Positions 1 through 8,487 of a stretch of 64,000 bases of DNA are shown piece after piece. Every line of letters begins with the position of its first letter. The first letter of the stretch is position 1. Position numbers and translations under genes: made by a program. This DNA comes from JAJTHB01 sp033763775 (lineage in GTDB: Bacteria > Pseudomonadota > Alphaproteobacteria > Rickettsiales > SXRF01): NCBI GenBank assembly GCA_033763775.1, contig JANRJW010000005.1:62001-126000 (forward strand), in the 5' to 3' direction. The notes under the pieces are model-generated. The model searched no databases. It worked only from the letters and a program-made list of their open reading frames with translations, and had not been told where the DNA came from.

Positions 1-376
1 GTTTTTTTACGACTTTAGGCTTGGCATAGCCGGGCTGCTGCGATGGACGCTTGCGCAGCGCGCGTTCCTGTTCGGCGGTCAGTGGTTTGCCTTCCGGGCC
101 TTTTACCCAGATTAGCTTTTCGCCGGTGCTGCTGACAGCAGCCAGCGGTGCGGCGCTATCCGTGGCTGGTGGAGCCGTAGGTGTTGGGGTGGGCTCAGAG
201 GCAAGTGGCGCTGCGATGACAGCGGGCTTAGCTGCAGCATTATTTGGTGCTTGCAGCACATCAAGATTAAGCTCAATCGACGGCTGAGATGCGTGGGCTT
301 GAGAACCAATAGCCCAAACTGGAGAGAGCAGAACAAGAAGTGATACAGCATTGCGCAAGCGAGAAGTGATGGTCAT
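1..376 (-). CDS. Partial secreted Pro/Ala-rich hypothetical protein (3' end outside window)
   Basis: An open frame begins at an ATG at 376 on the minus strand and runs off the left edge, so only the first 125 residues are visible. Residues 1-30 look like a Sec signal peptide: a basic start, a hydrophobic stretch around SLLVLLSPVWAIG, and a likely cut after AHA. A low-complexity Pro/Ala/Thr linker follows (about residues 47-80), then a charged segment with WVKGPEGKPLT. It lies 74 nt downstream of the SuhB-like gene on the same strand and may end that operon. No family is recognised; an exported or envelope-linked protein is inferred. Overlapping frames in other phases lack a signal peptide and look spurious. 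Confidence 0.6.
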   Translation of the reverse strand, partial: MTITSRLRNAVSLLVLLSPVWAIGSQAHASQPSIELNLDVLQAPNNAAAKPAVIAAPLASEPTPTPTAPPATDSAAPLAAVSSTGEKLIWVKGPEGKPLTAEQERALRKRPSQQPGYAKPKVVKK

Positions 377-450
377 AGGTTGAGCCCGAAAAAAAGTTTT
401 TGCCAGCTCTATGACTTAAGGCAAAACGCCCCCTGACCGCAAGCAAAAAT

Positions 451-1254
451 CTAGACGTGTTTGCTCAGCAGTTTCTTAACCGGATCGTTAAGGTGTTTAT
501 TGCTGGCAACCAGACCGTTGCTGTCCATCGTTAATGTACTGCCAGAAAGATCACTGACCAGACCACCGGCTTCCTGGACCATCAGCGCACCGGCAGCGAT
601 ATCCCATGGTTTGATGCTGTAATACCAGCAGGCATCGATGCGGCCAGCAGCAAGATGGGCAAGGTCAAGAGCGGTGGCGCCAAAAATGCGCATCGTCGCA
701 CCGCATTCATGAATGACCGAAAGCAGCGACGGGCTGTAGCGCTCTTTCGGCGATCCGCGCAGACCGCCAGTGACCAGCATAGCATCTTCCAGCTTATCGC
801 GGCCGGAAACCAGCATGCGGCGGCTATTCACAAAAGCGCCTTTGCCTTTTTCCGCGGTGAAAAGTTCGTTGTTGATTGGATCAAAAATCACCCCGGCAAT
901 AATTTCGGTATCGCCATTGCGGTAACGCTGTTCGACAGCAATTGAAATACAGAAATAAGCGGTGGCATGGATAAAGTTGGTGGTGCCATCCAGCGGATCA
1001 ATAATAAAACGAAACTCATCTTTTTTCCCCGGCATTTCACCGCTTTCTTCCATCAGAAAGCCGAAATCTGGCCGCGCTTTAGAAAGCTCGCGGTGTAGCA
1101 GCTTCTCAGTTTTGAGGTCGGCCTGCGTCACAAAGTTAGAGGTGCCCTTGCGGGAAACCTGCAGGTGGTCCACTTCCGAAAAATCGCGCAGCAAGCCCTT
1201 GCCAGCCTTAATGGCTGCGCCGGACATGACATTGATGAGAGGGGATTGACTCAC
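451..1254 (-). CDS. suhB: SuhB-like inositol monophosphatase family protein
   Basis: A 267-residue member of the Mg2+-dependent inositol monophosphatase/FBPase superfamily, which hydrolyses small phosphate monoesters. All three metal-site motifs are present: EESG at residues 69-72, DPLDGTTNF at 86-94 and WDIAAG at 217-222. The length matches family norms (about 260-270). It follows efp with a 6-nt gap on the same strand, consistent with co-transcription in the tkt-to-suhB series. In enterobacteria SuhB also has a transcription antitermination role; whether that applies here is unknown. Substrate cannot be told from sequence, and a CysQ-like or histidinol-phosphatase-like activity is possible. 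Confidence 0.88.
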   Translation of the reverse strand: MSQSPLINVMSGAAIKAGKGLLRDFSEVDHLQVSRKGTSNFVTQADLKTEKLLHRELSKARPDFGFLMEESGEMPGKKDEFRFIIDPLDGTTNFIHATAYFCISIAVEQRYRNGDTEIIAGVIFDPINNELFTAEKGKGAFVNSRRMLVSGRDKLEDAMLVTGGLRGSPKERYSPSLLSVIHECGATMRIFGATALDLAHLAAGRIDACWYYSIKPWDIAAGALMVQEAGGLVSDLSGSTLTMDSNGLVASNKHLNDPVKKLLSKHV

Positions 1255-1260
1255 GTTGCG

Positions 1261-1830
1261 TTACGAAGCCTTTGCACGCTCAACATATTCCAGCGTGTCG
1301 GTATCAACCACGATCATTTCACCGGCTGGAATAAACGGCGGCACCATCACGCGCACGCCATTTTCTAAAATGGCAGGCTTATAGCTGGAGGCAGCGGTCT
1401 GGCCTTTCACAACTGGGTCGGCTTCCACAATTTTCAGCTTCACTTTCTGCGGCAGCTTCACCGAAAGCGGCTTGCCTTCATAGGTTTCCATCTCAACGGT
1501 CATGCCGTCCTGCAGGAATTTGACACGCTCGCCGAGCATGTCCTGATGCATGGTGAACTGCTCATAGTTTTCATTATCCATGAAGGTGAGCATATCGCCA
1601 TCAGCATAAAGGAAGTTGCATTGCTTGGAATCCAGCGAGACGCGCTCGATTTTTTCAGCGGATGAAAAGCGCGGCGTGTTTTTCGTGCCAGTGCGGATAT
1701 CTTTCAGCTCCACCTGGTTAAACGAACGAAGGTTGCCCGGGGTGCGGATTTCGTGCTTCACCACCAGCCACAGCTTGTCCTGCCATTCAATTACCATTCC
1801 CATGCGCACTGCGCTACCATCGATTTTCAT
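1261..1830 (-). CDS. efp: Translation elongation factor P, Asn variant at the loop tip
   Basis: EF-P of 189 residues, the normal length, with the KOW-like N-terminal domain followed by two OB-type domains. EF-P binds ribosomes stalled at proline runs and promotes peptide bond formation. The tip of the domain I loop reads TPGNLRSFNQVEL (residues 30-42). Aligned with the usual K/H-PGKG-A segment, the modified lysine is replaced by Asn33, so this protein should not be lysylated by the EpmA route, nor is it the rhamnosylated Arg type. The start overlaps the thiE stop by 4 nt and suhB follows 6 nt downstream, so it is probably translated as part of this operon. No EF-P modification gene is visible in the window. 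Confidence 0.93.
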   Translation of the reverse strand: MKIDGSAVRMGMVIEWQDKLWLVVKHEIRTPGNLRSFNQVELKDIRTGTKNTPRFSSAEKIERVSLDSKQCNFLYADGDMLTFMDNENYEQFTMHQDMLGERVKFLQDGMTVEMETYEGKPLSVKLPQKVKLKIVEADPVVKGQTAASSYKPAILENGVRVMVPPFIPAGEMIVVDTDTLEYVERAKAS

Positions 1831-2483
1831 ATTGCTGTTCTTTCTATCGCCCGATTAAATTCTTCCACCGCCTTCTTTGGCCCATCCGGGTGCTCCCATA
1901 CCGCTGTAATCACAGCGATGAAATCGGCTCCAGCTTTGGCCAGCGGCGCTGAGTTGGCAGGGGTCATACCACCAATCGCCACACAGGGCAAGACGGTATT
2001 TTCAGCCCACCAGCTCAGGATTTCCGCTGTTGGCACGCCATATTTCGCCAGTTTGGCGGCATCTTTGCTTTTGGTCGGGTAAAACGCGCCGAAGGCCACA
2101 TAATCCGCACCCGCTTCGCCAGCGTCCATCGCCAGATGCCGCGAATCATGGCATGACACGCCGATGATTGATTGCTCGCCGATGATCTCGCGCGCTTTTG
2201 AGATGGGCATGGTTTCCAAATCTTCCTGGCCTAGATGCACACCGTCCGCACCACATTTGACGGCTAGATCCGGCCGGTCATTCATGATAAATGCCGTCCC
2301 ATGTGCATGGCAGATTGGAATCAGTTTTTCTGCTGCCTTCATCACCTCAGCATCGCTCGCATTTTTCAACCGCAGCTGAAACGAGCCCACATCGCCGCCA
2401 TCAAACGCTGCCTTCAGCGACTCAGCGAATTTCGGCAGCTCGATCGCGGGCGGGGAGATGAGGTAGAGGCGGCAATGGTTCAT
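1827..2483 (-). CDS. thiE: Thiamine phosphate synthase
   Basis: A 218-residue TIM-barrel enzyme that joins HMP pyrophosphate to thiazole phosphate to make thiamine monophosphate. Family motifs are clear: SFQLRLK near residues 35-41, FIMNDRPDLAVKCGADGVHL in the central barrel, GQEDL, and a C-terminal AIGGMTPAN phosphate-binding loop. It sits between the glycolytic genes and efp, overlapping efp by 4 nt. It is separated from fba by a 67-nt palindromic repeat (2485-2551). No other thiamine gene is in the window and no THI riboswitch was seen upstream, so regulation is likely that of the operon. A TenI-like regulator is less likely because the catalytic motifs are intact. Confidence 0.9.
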   Translation of the reverse strand: MNHCRLYLISPPAIELPKFAESLKAAFDGGDVGSFQLRLKNASDAEVMKAAEKLIPICHAHGTAFIMNDRPDLAVKCGADGVHLGQEDLETMPISKAREIIGEQSIIGVSCHDSRHLAMDAGEAGADYVAFGAFYPTKSKDAAKLAKYGVPTAEILSWWAENTVLPCVAIGGMTPANSAPLAKAGADFIAVITAVWEHPDGPKKAVEEFNRAIERTAI

Positions 2484-2484
2484 G

Positions 2485-2551
2485 TGTCATCCTGAGCGTA
2501 GCGAAGCGAAGTCGAAGGATCTAAGATGCCTCGACCGCGCTCGGCATGACA
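2485..2551. repeat. Dispersed palindromic repeat, copy 1
   Basis: A quasi-palindrome between fba and thiE with ends TGTCAT and ATGACA, and an interior running CTGAGCG...GAAGGATCTAAGATGCC...GCTCGG. A second copy lies at 60843-60910 with the same ends and core. Both sit in intergenic gaps just upstream of a gene start on the minus strand. This is the layout of REP/BIME-like or MITE-like repeats. It could form a stem-loop in the transcript. Confidence 0.75.
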
Positions 2552-2552
2552 A

Positions 2553-3512
2553 TTATAGTTTGCTTTGGTAAACCCCAATAATGTTCTCGAGCAGCTTCAG
2601 CGCCTCGGCGCGCGGGCGCTGGAAGGTGTTGCGGCCGATGATTGAGCCATTGCCGCCACCATCACGAATCGCGCGGGCTTCGTTCATAATGTCGTCTTCG
2701 CCCTTGGCCACGCCGCCGGAGAACACGACAATGCGTTTACCCGCGAAGCAGGCCTGCGTGATGTGGCGGAAGCGCGCTTCAGGGGTTGAGACATCAATCT
2801 TTTCCGATTCATAGACTTTCTTGGCTTCTGCCTGCTCAATGAACGCGGTGGGCGGTTTCACCTTGATGATGTGCGCGCCCATCAGCGCCGCCATGTGTGC
2901 GGCGTAAGCGGTGATGTCGATCGCGGTTTCACCCTCTTTGGAAATATCCGCCCCGCGCGGGTATGACCACATGACGACTACCAGGCCAGCCGCTTTGGCT
3001 TCCTCGGTCATCTCGCGGATTTCTTCCATCATGTTCAGGCACTCGGCCGAGCCGGGATAAATCGTAAAACCAATGGCCGAGCAGCCAAGGCGCAAAGCTT
3101 CTTTCACCGAGCCGGTCACCGCCTGGTTCGGCGCGGAGGCTTTCGGCGTGAGCGAGTTGGAGCTGTTGACTTTCAGGATGGTGGGAATCTGTCCGGCAAA
3201 GCTGTCCATGCCCGCTTCTAAAAAGCCCAGCGGCGCGGCGTAAGCTGATAAGCCAGCATCAATCGCGAGCTGGTAATGATAATGCGGGTCGTAGGCGGCG
3301 GGGTTTTTGGCGAAGCTGCGCGCCGGGCCATGTTCGAAGCCTTGATCCACCGGCAGGATCACGAGTTTGCCCGTGCCACCGAGCTTGCCCTGCATCAGGA
3401 TGCGCGTCAGGTTCTCACGCGTGCCGTTATTCATGCCCTCATAATGGGAGAGAATTTTTTTCACTTCCGGTGTCATGCTGCTCACCTCTTTCATTTTTGC
3501 CATGGCGTTCAT
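2553..3512 (-). CDS. fbaB: Class I fructose-bisphosphate aldolase (DhnA/FbaB type)
   Basis: A 319-residue Schiff-base aldolase of the archaeal-type DhnA family, cleaving or forming fructose 1,6-bisphosphate in glycolysis and gluconeogenesis. Recognisable segments are ILPVDQGFEHGP (residues 52-63), the WSYPRG strand (182-187) and HIIKVKPP (214-221), with the Schiff-base lysine probably at 217 or 219. The C-terminal FSGGVAKGEDD and SIIGRNTFQRP form the phosphate-binding part. It is not the metal-dependent class II enzyme. The start is set by a strong GGGAGGAAG ribosome site just upstream of ATG 3512. It lies 9 nt after pgk in the same operon. Confidence 0.9.
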   Translation of the reverse strand: MNAMAKMKEVSSMTPEVKKILSHYEGMNNGTRENLTRILMQGKLGGTGKLVILPVDQGFEHGPARSFAKNPAAYDPHYHYQLAIDAGLSAYAAPLGFLEAGMDSFAGQIPTILKVNSSNSLTPKASAPNQAVTGSVKEALRLGCSAIGFTIYPGSAECLNMMEEIREMTEEAKAAGLVVVMWSYPRGADISKEGETAIDITAYAAHMAALMGAHIIKVKPPTAFIEQAEAKKVYESEKIDVSTPEARFRHITQACFAGKRIVVFSGGVAKGEDDIMNEARAIRDGGGNGSIIGRNTFQRPRAEALKLLENIIGVYQSKL

Positions 3513-3521
3513 ACTTCCTCC

Positions 3522-4745
3522 CTACTTATTCATAATCATTTTGCTGTTATTTGCTTTAGACAACGACAAAACCCCCGGCAATTCCTTGCCCTCCAGCCAC
3601 TCCAGAAACGCGCCGCCGGCGGTGGAGATGTAGCTGAAATCAGACAGCGCCGAGTGCGATAGCGCCGATACGGTATCGCCGCCACCGCCAATGGAGCGGA
3701 TTTTCTTCTGCCGCGTGAGTTTGGCGACGACGCGCGCAAGCATGATGCTGGAGGCGTCAAACGGGCTGATTTCAAATGCGCCCATGGGGCCATTCCACAC
3801 CACGGTTTTGGATCGGGCAATCTCCTCAGAAAATAGCTGGATACTCGAAGGCCCGACATCAATCGCAATACCCCAGCTGGGTATGTCATCCACATCCGCA
3901 ACCACGCAGGGCGAGCGCGTCTCGAAGGCCTTCGCGATCACCACATCGGTCGGCAGCAACACACGGCAACCATGCTTTTCTGCCGCTTTGAGGATTTTGA
4001 GCGCTGTCGCCTTCAACTTTGGCTCGTGCAGCGAATTTCCGACCTTGAAACCCTGCGCGTATAAAAATGTGTTCGCCATCGCACCGCCGATGATGATGCT
4101 GTCCATCTTTTTGACCAAATTATTCAGCAGGTCGAGCTTGGTCGAAACTTTCGAGCCGCCAACGATCGCAGTGATGGGTTTTTGGGGCTGGCTGAAAATG
4201 GCGGAAAGCTGAGTGAGTTCTTCCTCCATCAGGCGGCCGGCGACTGTGGGCAGAAACTCGGCGATTCCGGTGATGGAAGCATGGGGGCGGTGCGAGCAGG
4301 AAAAGGCATCGTTCACAAAAATATCGCCAAGGCTAGCCAGATCGCGTGCGAAGGCTTTATCCCCTTTTTCTTCTTCGGGATGAAAGCGTAAGTTCTCCAG
4401 CAGCACCATTTCACCGGCTTTGGTTTTTTTGACAGCTTCACTAGCCGCTGGGCCTACACAATCAACCCCGAACCTCACCCCTGAAACGCCGTAAGCGGCT
4501 GCCAGCGTATCCACCAACGGCGCCAGCGACATGCTGGGCACAAATTTGCCTTCCGGCCGCCCGAAATGCGACAGCAGCACAATCCTCGCTTTTTTCTTAA
4601 GTAAATAATCAATGGTAGGCTTCAGGCGAACAATGCGTGTGTCGTCGGTCACTTTGCCGCCCTGCATCGGCACGTTGAGATCCGCGCGCAGCAGCACCGT
4701 TTTGCCGGAAAAGCTGATATCGTCGAGACGCAGGAACTCGGACAT
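3522..4745 (-). CDS. pgk: Phosphoglycerate kinase
   Basis: Phosphoglycerate kinase, 407 residues from the chosen start, transferring phosphate between 1,3-bisphosphoglycerate and ADP. N-terminal motifs VLLRADLNVPM and the substrate loop LLSHFGRP are followed by GGSKVSTKLDLL in the hinge region and a C-terminal nucleotide loop GGGDTVSAL. An upstream in-frame start at 4799 would add 18 unconserved residues lying inside gap. The ATG at 4745 overlaps the gap stop by one base (TGATG), which implies translational coupling, and gives the standard MSEFLRLDD beginning. The gene belongs to the tkt-gap-pgk-fba series. Confidence 0.95.
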   Translation of the reverse strand: MSEFLRLDDISFSGKTVLLRADLNVPMQGGKVTDDTRIVRLKPTIDYLLKKKARIVLLSHFGRPEGKFVPSMSLAPLVDTLAAAYGVSGVRFGVDCVGPAASEAVKKTKAGEMVLLENLRFHPEEEKGDKAFARDLASLGDIFVNDAFSCSHRPHASITGIAEFLPTVAGRLMEEELTQLSAIFSQPQKPITAIVGGSKVSTKLDLLNNLVKKMDSIIIGGAMANTFLYAQGFKVGNSLHEPKLKATALKILKAAEKHGCRVLLPTDVVIAKAFETRSPCVVADVDDIPSWGIAIDVGPSSIQLFSEEIARSKTVVWNGPMGAFEISPFDASSIMLARVVAKLTRQKKIRSIGGGGDTVSALSHSALSDFSYISTAGGAFLEWLEGKELPGVLSLSKANNSKMIMNK

Positions 4746-5773
4746 CAGAGGGTGCTCCACAGCTTGGCTACATCCAGCATGCGGCAGGAAAAGCCCCACT
4801 CATTATCATACCACGCAGCCACACGCCCGATATTGCCGGTCATGTAGGTGCCGGTGATATCCACGATGCTGCTATACGGGGTATGGGTATAATCAATCGA
4901 CACTAGCGGCCGGCGTGAAATATGTAAAATATCTTTCAGCATGTCTGTTTCGGCGGCCTGATTCAGCGCATCGTTGATCGCCTCTTTGCTGGCGGTTTTT
5001 TGCGTCGTGAAGCTTAAATCCACGAGCGACACGTTCGGCACCGGCACACGAATCGCAATGCCGTCCAGCCTGCCTTTCAGTTCGGGAATAATCAGCCCGA
5101 TGGTTTTGGCGGCGCCGGTGGAGGTGGGGATCATCGACATGGCGGCTGAGCGCGCACGGCGTAAATCTTTGTGGGAGTTATCAACGAGGTTTTGATCCCC
5201 CGTGTAAGCATGGATGGTGGTCATGAAGCCGGACTCGATGCCGAACGCTTCATGCAATACTTTAGTAACGGGCGCTAAGGCGTTGGTAGTGCAGGATCCA
5301 ACTGAGATCACCTGATGCTCTTTTTTCAGCATGGCGTTGTTCACGCCGTAAACAATCGTGCTATCCGCATCTTCCGCTGGCGCAGAAATAAGTACACGCT
5401 TCGCACCGCCTTGGAGGTGTTTTGCTGATTCGGCGCGTTTGTTGAATTTGCCGGAGCATTCCAGCACCACATCCACACCCATAGCCCCCCAGGGTATCTG
5501 CGCCGGATCTTTGAGGCGTGTGAGCTTCACCGGTTTGCCCGCGATGCGTAGCACATCCTCACCATCGGCTTCCAGCTTGGTGCCAAACCGGCCATGCACC
5601 GAATCATACTTCAGCAAGTGCACATGGGTGGCGATATCTGCCGGGCCGTTCACTGCCACCAGCTCGATATCAGCCCCGCCGAATGGCGGGGTCTGGTTTT
5701 GTGTTTCATAAATCGCGCGCAGCACACAGCGGCCGATTCTTCCTAATCCATTAATGCCTACACGAATCGTCAT
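4745..5773 (-). CDS. gap: Glyceraldehyde-3-phosphate dehydrogenase
   Basis: Type I GAPDH of 342 residues that oxidises glyceraldehyde 3-phosphate to 1,3-bisphosphoglycerate. The NAD(P)-binding start GINGLGRIGR (residues 6-15) and the catalytic SCTTN (160-164, Cys161) are present, as is the later TGAAKTIGL segment. The insert FGGADIELVAVN is typical of proteobacterial enzymes. The start overlaps the tkt stop by 4 nt (ATGA) and the stop overlaps pgk by one base, so the three genes are translationally coupled. Cofactor preference cannot be assigned with certainty. Confidence 0.96.
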   Translation of the reverse strand: MTIRVGINGLGRIGRCVLRAIYETQNQTPPFGGADIELVAVNGPADIATHVHLLKYDSVHGRFGTKLEADGEDVLRIAGKPVKLTRLKDPAQIPWGAMGVDVVLECSGKFNKRAESAKHLQGGAKRVLISAPAEDADSTIVYGVNNAMLKKEHQVISVGSCTTNALAPVTKVLHEAFGIESGFMTTIHAYTGDQNLVDNSHKDLRRARSAAMSMIPTSTGAAKTIGLIIPELKGRLDGIAIRVPVPNVSLVDLSFTTQKTASKEAINDALNQAAETDMLKDILHISRRPLVSIDYTHTPYSSIVDITGTYMTGNIGRVAAWYDNEWGFSCRMLDVAKLWSTL

Positions 5774-7791
5774 GCCTTATACCCCATCACCGCATCTACC
5801 ACCGCTTCCGCTGTGATACAAAAATGTTTGTATAAATCCGGGGCAGGGGCGGAGGCGCCGAAGCCACTCATGCCGATGAACGCACCTTTATCGCCTAAGT
5901 ATTTTTCCCAGCCAAAACCGCTGGCGGCCTCGATGGCGATACGTGGGCCGCTACCCAGCACCTGCCTGCGGTAGCTTTCCGGCTGCTGGTCAAACAGCTC
6001 CCAGCATGGCATGGATACCACGCGCGCGGCGATGTCTTTTTCCGCGAGCAATTTTTTCGCTTCGACGGCAATCGAAACTTCTGATCCGGTCGCAATCAGT
6101 GTAAAGACCGGCGCAGAATCCGCAACCTCGGCCTCGCGCAGCACATACCCCCCGCGCGCGCAGAGATTATCCGGCGTGTAAGCGGTGCGCAGCGCTGGCA
6201 CATTCTGGCGCGTCAGTGACAAAATGCTGGGTGTCGTCCCCGAGGTCAGCGCGAGTGCCCAGCACTCGGCTGTTTCCGTGGCATCACATGGGCGGAAAAC
6301 ATTCACATTCGGCATGGCGCGAAGCGAGGCGAGATGTTCAACGGGCTGATGCGTGGGGCCATCTTCGCCAAGGCCAATGGAGTCATGCGTCATGACATAA
6401 ATCACACGCTGCTGCATGAGCGCCGAAAGGCGAATGGCGGGGCGGCAATAGTCGGTGAAGACGAGGAAGGTGCCCCCGTAGGGTATAAACTCGCCGTGCA
6501 GCGCAAGGCCGTTCATGATCGCGCCCATCGCGTGCTCACGTACGCCGTAATAAATATAGGAACCGCTGTAATTTTTGCTGCTGATCGGCGCCTGAATTTT
6601 GGTTTTGGTGTTGTTGGAGCCGGTTAAATCCGCTGAGCCACCAATGAGTTCAGGAATCGCTTCGGTGAGCAGACTGAGCACATTTTCCGACGATTTGCGG
6701 GTGGCCTCCGCCGGGGCTTTATCAGCCAGCTGCTTTTTGAATTCATTCAGTTTGGCAAGCCAGCCTTCTGGCAGTTCGCGCCGCTGCAGCCGCTCAAACT
6801 CAGCGCGCTTTGATGCGTCCACACCGCTGTAGCGCTTGCTCCAGCCATGATAGGCATCATGGCCTTTTTTACCAACAGCGCGCCATGCTTCCAGCACCTG
6901 CTGCGGCACATCAAACTCACCGTAGCTGATGCCAAGCTTTTGGCGAGCGCCGGCGATTTCTTCTTTTCCCAGCGGCGAGCCATGGCATTTTTCAGAATTT
7001 TCCTTGGTGGGGGCGCCATAGCCAATTTTAGTAGCGCAGGCAATCAGCGAGGGTTTGTCGCTTTTCTGCGCGCTGGCAATCGCGCGGCGAATCTCTTCAG
7101 GGTTGTGGCCATCTACGCTCTGCACATTCCAGCCGCATGCGCTAAAACGCATCAGCTGGTCTTCGCTGGTGGCAAGCGAGGTCGGGCCGTCGATCGAGAT
7201 TTTGTTATCGTCCCATAGCACGATGAGTTTGTTTAGTTTCCAGTGCCCTGCCAGCGAGATCGCTTCCTGCGAGATGCCCTCCATGAGGCAGCCATCACCG
7301 GCGATCACATAAGTATAATGTTCAGCAATATCGCCAAAACGCGCCGCCATCATGCGTTCGGCCAGCGCCATGCCAACGCTGTTCGCCAGCCCCTGGCCGA
7401 GAGGGCCGGTGGTGGTTTCAATGCCGCTGGCGTGGCCATATTCAGGATGGCCGGCTGTTTTCGCGCCGAGCTTGCGGAAGTTTTTGATGTCTTCCAGCGT
7501 CATGTCGGGATAGCCGGTGAGATAGAGCAGGGCGTATTGCAGCATCGAACCGTGACCCGCCGAGAGAATAAAGCGATCGCGCGCCGGCCAGAGCGGATGC
7601 TGCGGATCAAACTTTAGAAAATCGCGGAAAAGCACCGTGGCGACATCGGCCATGCCCATCGGCATGCCAGGATGGCCGGAATTGGCGCGCTCCACCGCGT
7701 CCATCGAGAGGGCGCGGATGGCACCCGCCATCTCCGTATGGGTAGCAGAAGAGTCAGGCGAGGGTTTAGCTGCAATCGAGGCTGTAGACAT
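5770..7791 (-). CDS. tkt: Transketolase
   Basis: A full-length transketolase (about 673 residues), thiamine-diphosphate dependent, moving two-carbon units in the pentose phosphate pathway. Visible motifs are the N-terminal ANSGHPGMPMG, the ThDP/Mg signature GDGCLMEGISQEA with downstream WDDNKISIDG, and GVREHAMGAIMNG in the pyrimidine domain. A GTG at 7800 is possible, but ATG 7791 is preferred because GGTGA lies 5 nt upstream of it. It is first in the minus-strand operon, divergent from the coiled-coil gene at 7821, so the operon promoter must lie in or near this very short gap. Confidence 0.96.
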   Translation of the reverse strand: MSTASIAAKPSPDSSATHTEMAGAIRALSMDAVERANSGHPGMPMGMADVATVLFRDFLKFDPQHPLWPARDRFILSAGHGSMLQYALLYLTGYPDMTLEDIKNFRKLGAKTAGHPEYGHASGIETTTGPLGQGLANSVGMALAERMMAARFGDIAEHYTYVIAGDGCLMEGISQEAISLAGHWKLNKLIVLWDDNKISIDGPTSLATSEDQLMRFSACGWNVQSVDGHNPEEIRRAIASAQKSDKPSLIACATKIGYGAPTKENSEKCHGSPLGKEEIAGARQKLGISYGEFDVPQQVLEAWRAVGKKGHDAYHGWSKRYSGVDASKRAEFERLQRRELPEGWLAKLNEFKKQLADKAPAEATRKSSENVLSLLTEAIPELIGGSADLTGSNNTKTKIQAPISSKNYSGSYIYYGVREHAMGAIMNGLALHGEFIPYGGTFLVFTDYCRPAIRLSALMQQRVIYVMTHDSIGLGEDGPTHQPVEHLASLRAMPNVNVFRPCDATETAECWALALTSGTTPSILSLTRQNVPALRTAYTPDNLCARGGYVLREAEVADSAPVFTLIATGSEVSIAVEAKKLLAEKDIAARVVSMPCWELFDQQPESYRRQVLGSGPRIAIEAASGFGWEKYLGDKGAFIGMSGFGASAPAPDLYKHFCITAEAVVDAVMGYKA

Positions 7792-7820
7792 TGAAATCAC
7801 CGATGCTAGGATGAGAAGCT

Positions 7821-8153
7821 ATGGTTCAAGCACAGGCGAAGGCACTTCTCAACCAAAAAAACGAGTCCAGCGAGGCGCTAGCGCAGGCGGCCGAACGGCT
7901 GGTTGCCGCGTTAGATATGCTGGAGGATCGCCTCAGCCACTGCCAGGCGCCGCCACCAGCCACCGAGCATGAATCCGGACAGCTGGCGTTATTTGCGCAG
8001 GAAAATGAAACACTGCGAAGCGAGCAGGCGGATCTGCGTGAGACAATCCGCGAGCTTCAGAGCCAGTATGATGACCTGCACAAAGTCGCGGCGACCATCT
8101 ACAACAAGCTCGAAGATTCGATTAAACGCCTGACGCGGATTATGGAGCAATAA
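7821..8153 (+). CDS. Small coiled-coil protein (DUF4164-like)
   Basis: A 110-residue acidic protein, almost entirely predicted coiled coil with heptad patterning (residues about 15-45 and 58-105), ending in KLEDSIKRLTRIMEQ. The position, divergent from transketolase, is where many alphaproteobacteria carry a DUF4164 coiled-coil gene near the division protein ZapA; this, more than strong sequence identity, supports the label. No ZapA follows: the next feature is tRNA-Ala. An AGGA ribosome site lies 9 nt before the ATG. A scaffold or cell-division role is only inference. Confidence 0.65.
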   Translation: MVQAQAKALLNQKNESSEALAQAAERLVAALDMLEDRLSHCQAPPPATEHESGQLALFAQENETLRSEQADLRETIRELQSQYDDLHKVAATIYNKLEDSIKRLTRIMEQ

Positions 8154-8206
8154 ACCGCTTGACTATCTTGTAGAGATGTCTAATTTCTCGCCTCTGCTTT
8201 TGTTGT

Positions 8207-8282
<76 letters not shown>

Positions 8283-8487
8283 TTTCACAGCAAATCAAGT
8301 CGCTCCTTTAATATTTCATCGATTCTTTATTTTATGGCTCATGTCACGTTGCCCAAGCTGCGCTAGTGTTTCGGCTTGTGGTAATCGGGCGGGAAAGCAT
8401 GCAACCGGCGCTCACCAAGTTTGCAACCTAATCCACCGCGCTAATTCAGCCTGAACTTGAGGCCGTGACTAAAATACCGGCAGAGCG

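Noticed and set aside
51..287. Plus-strand 78-codon frame at the left edge
   Set aside because: The minus-strand frame from 376 has a signal peptide and runs through the window edge in the operon direction; the plus frame is its shadow.
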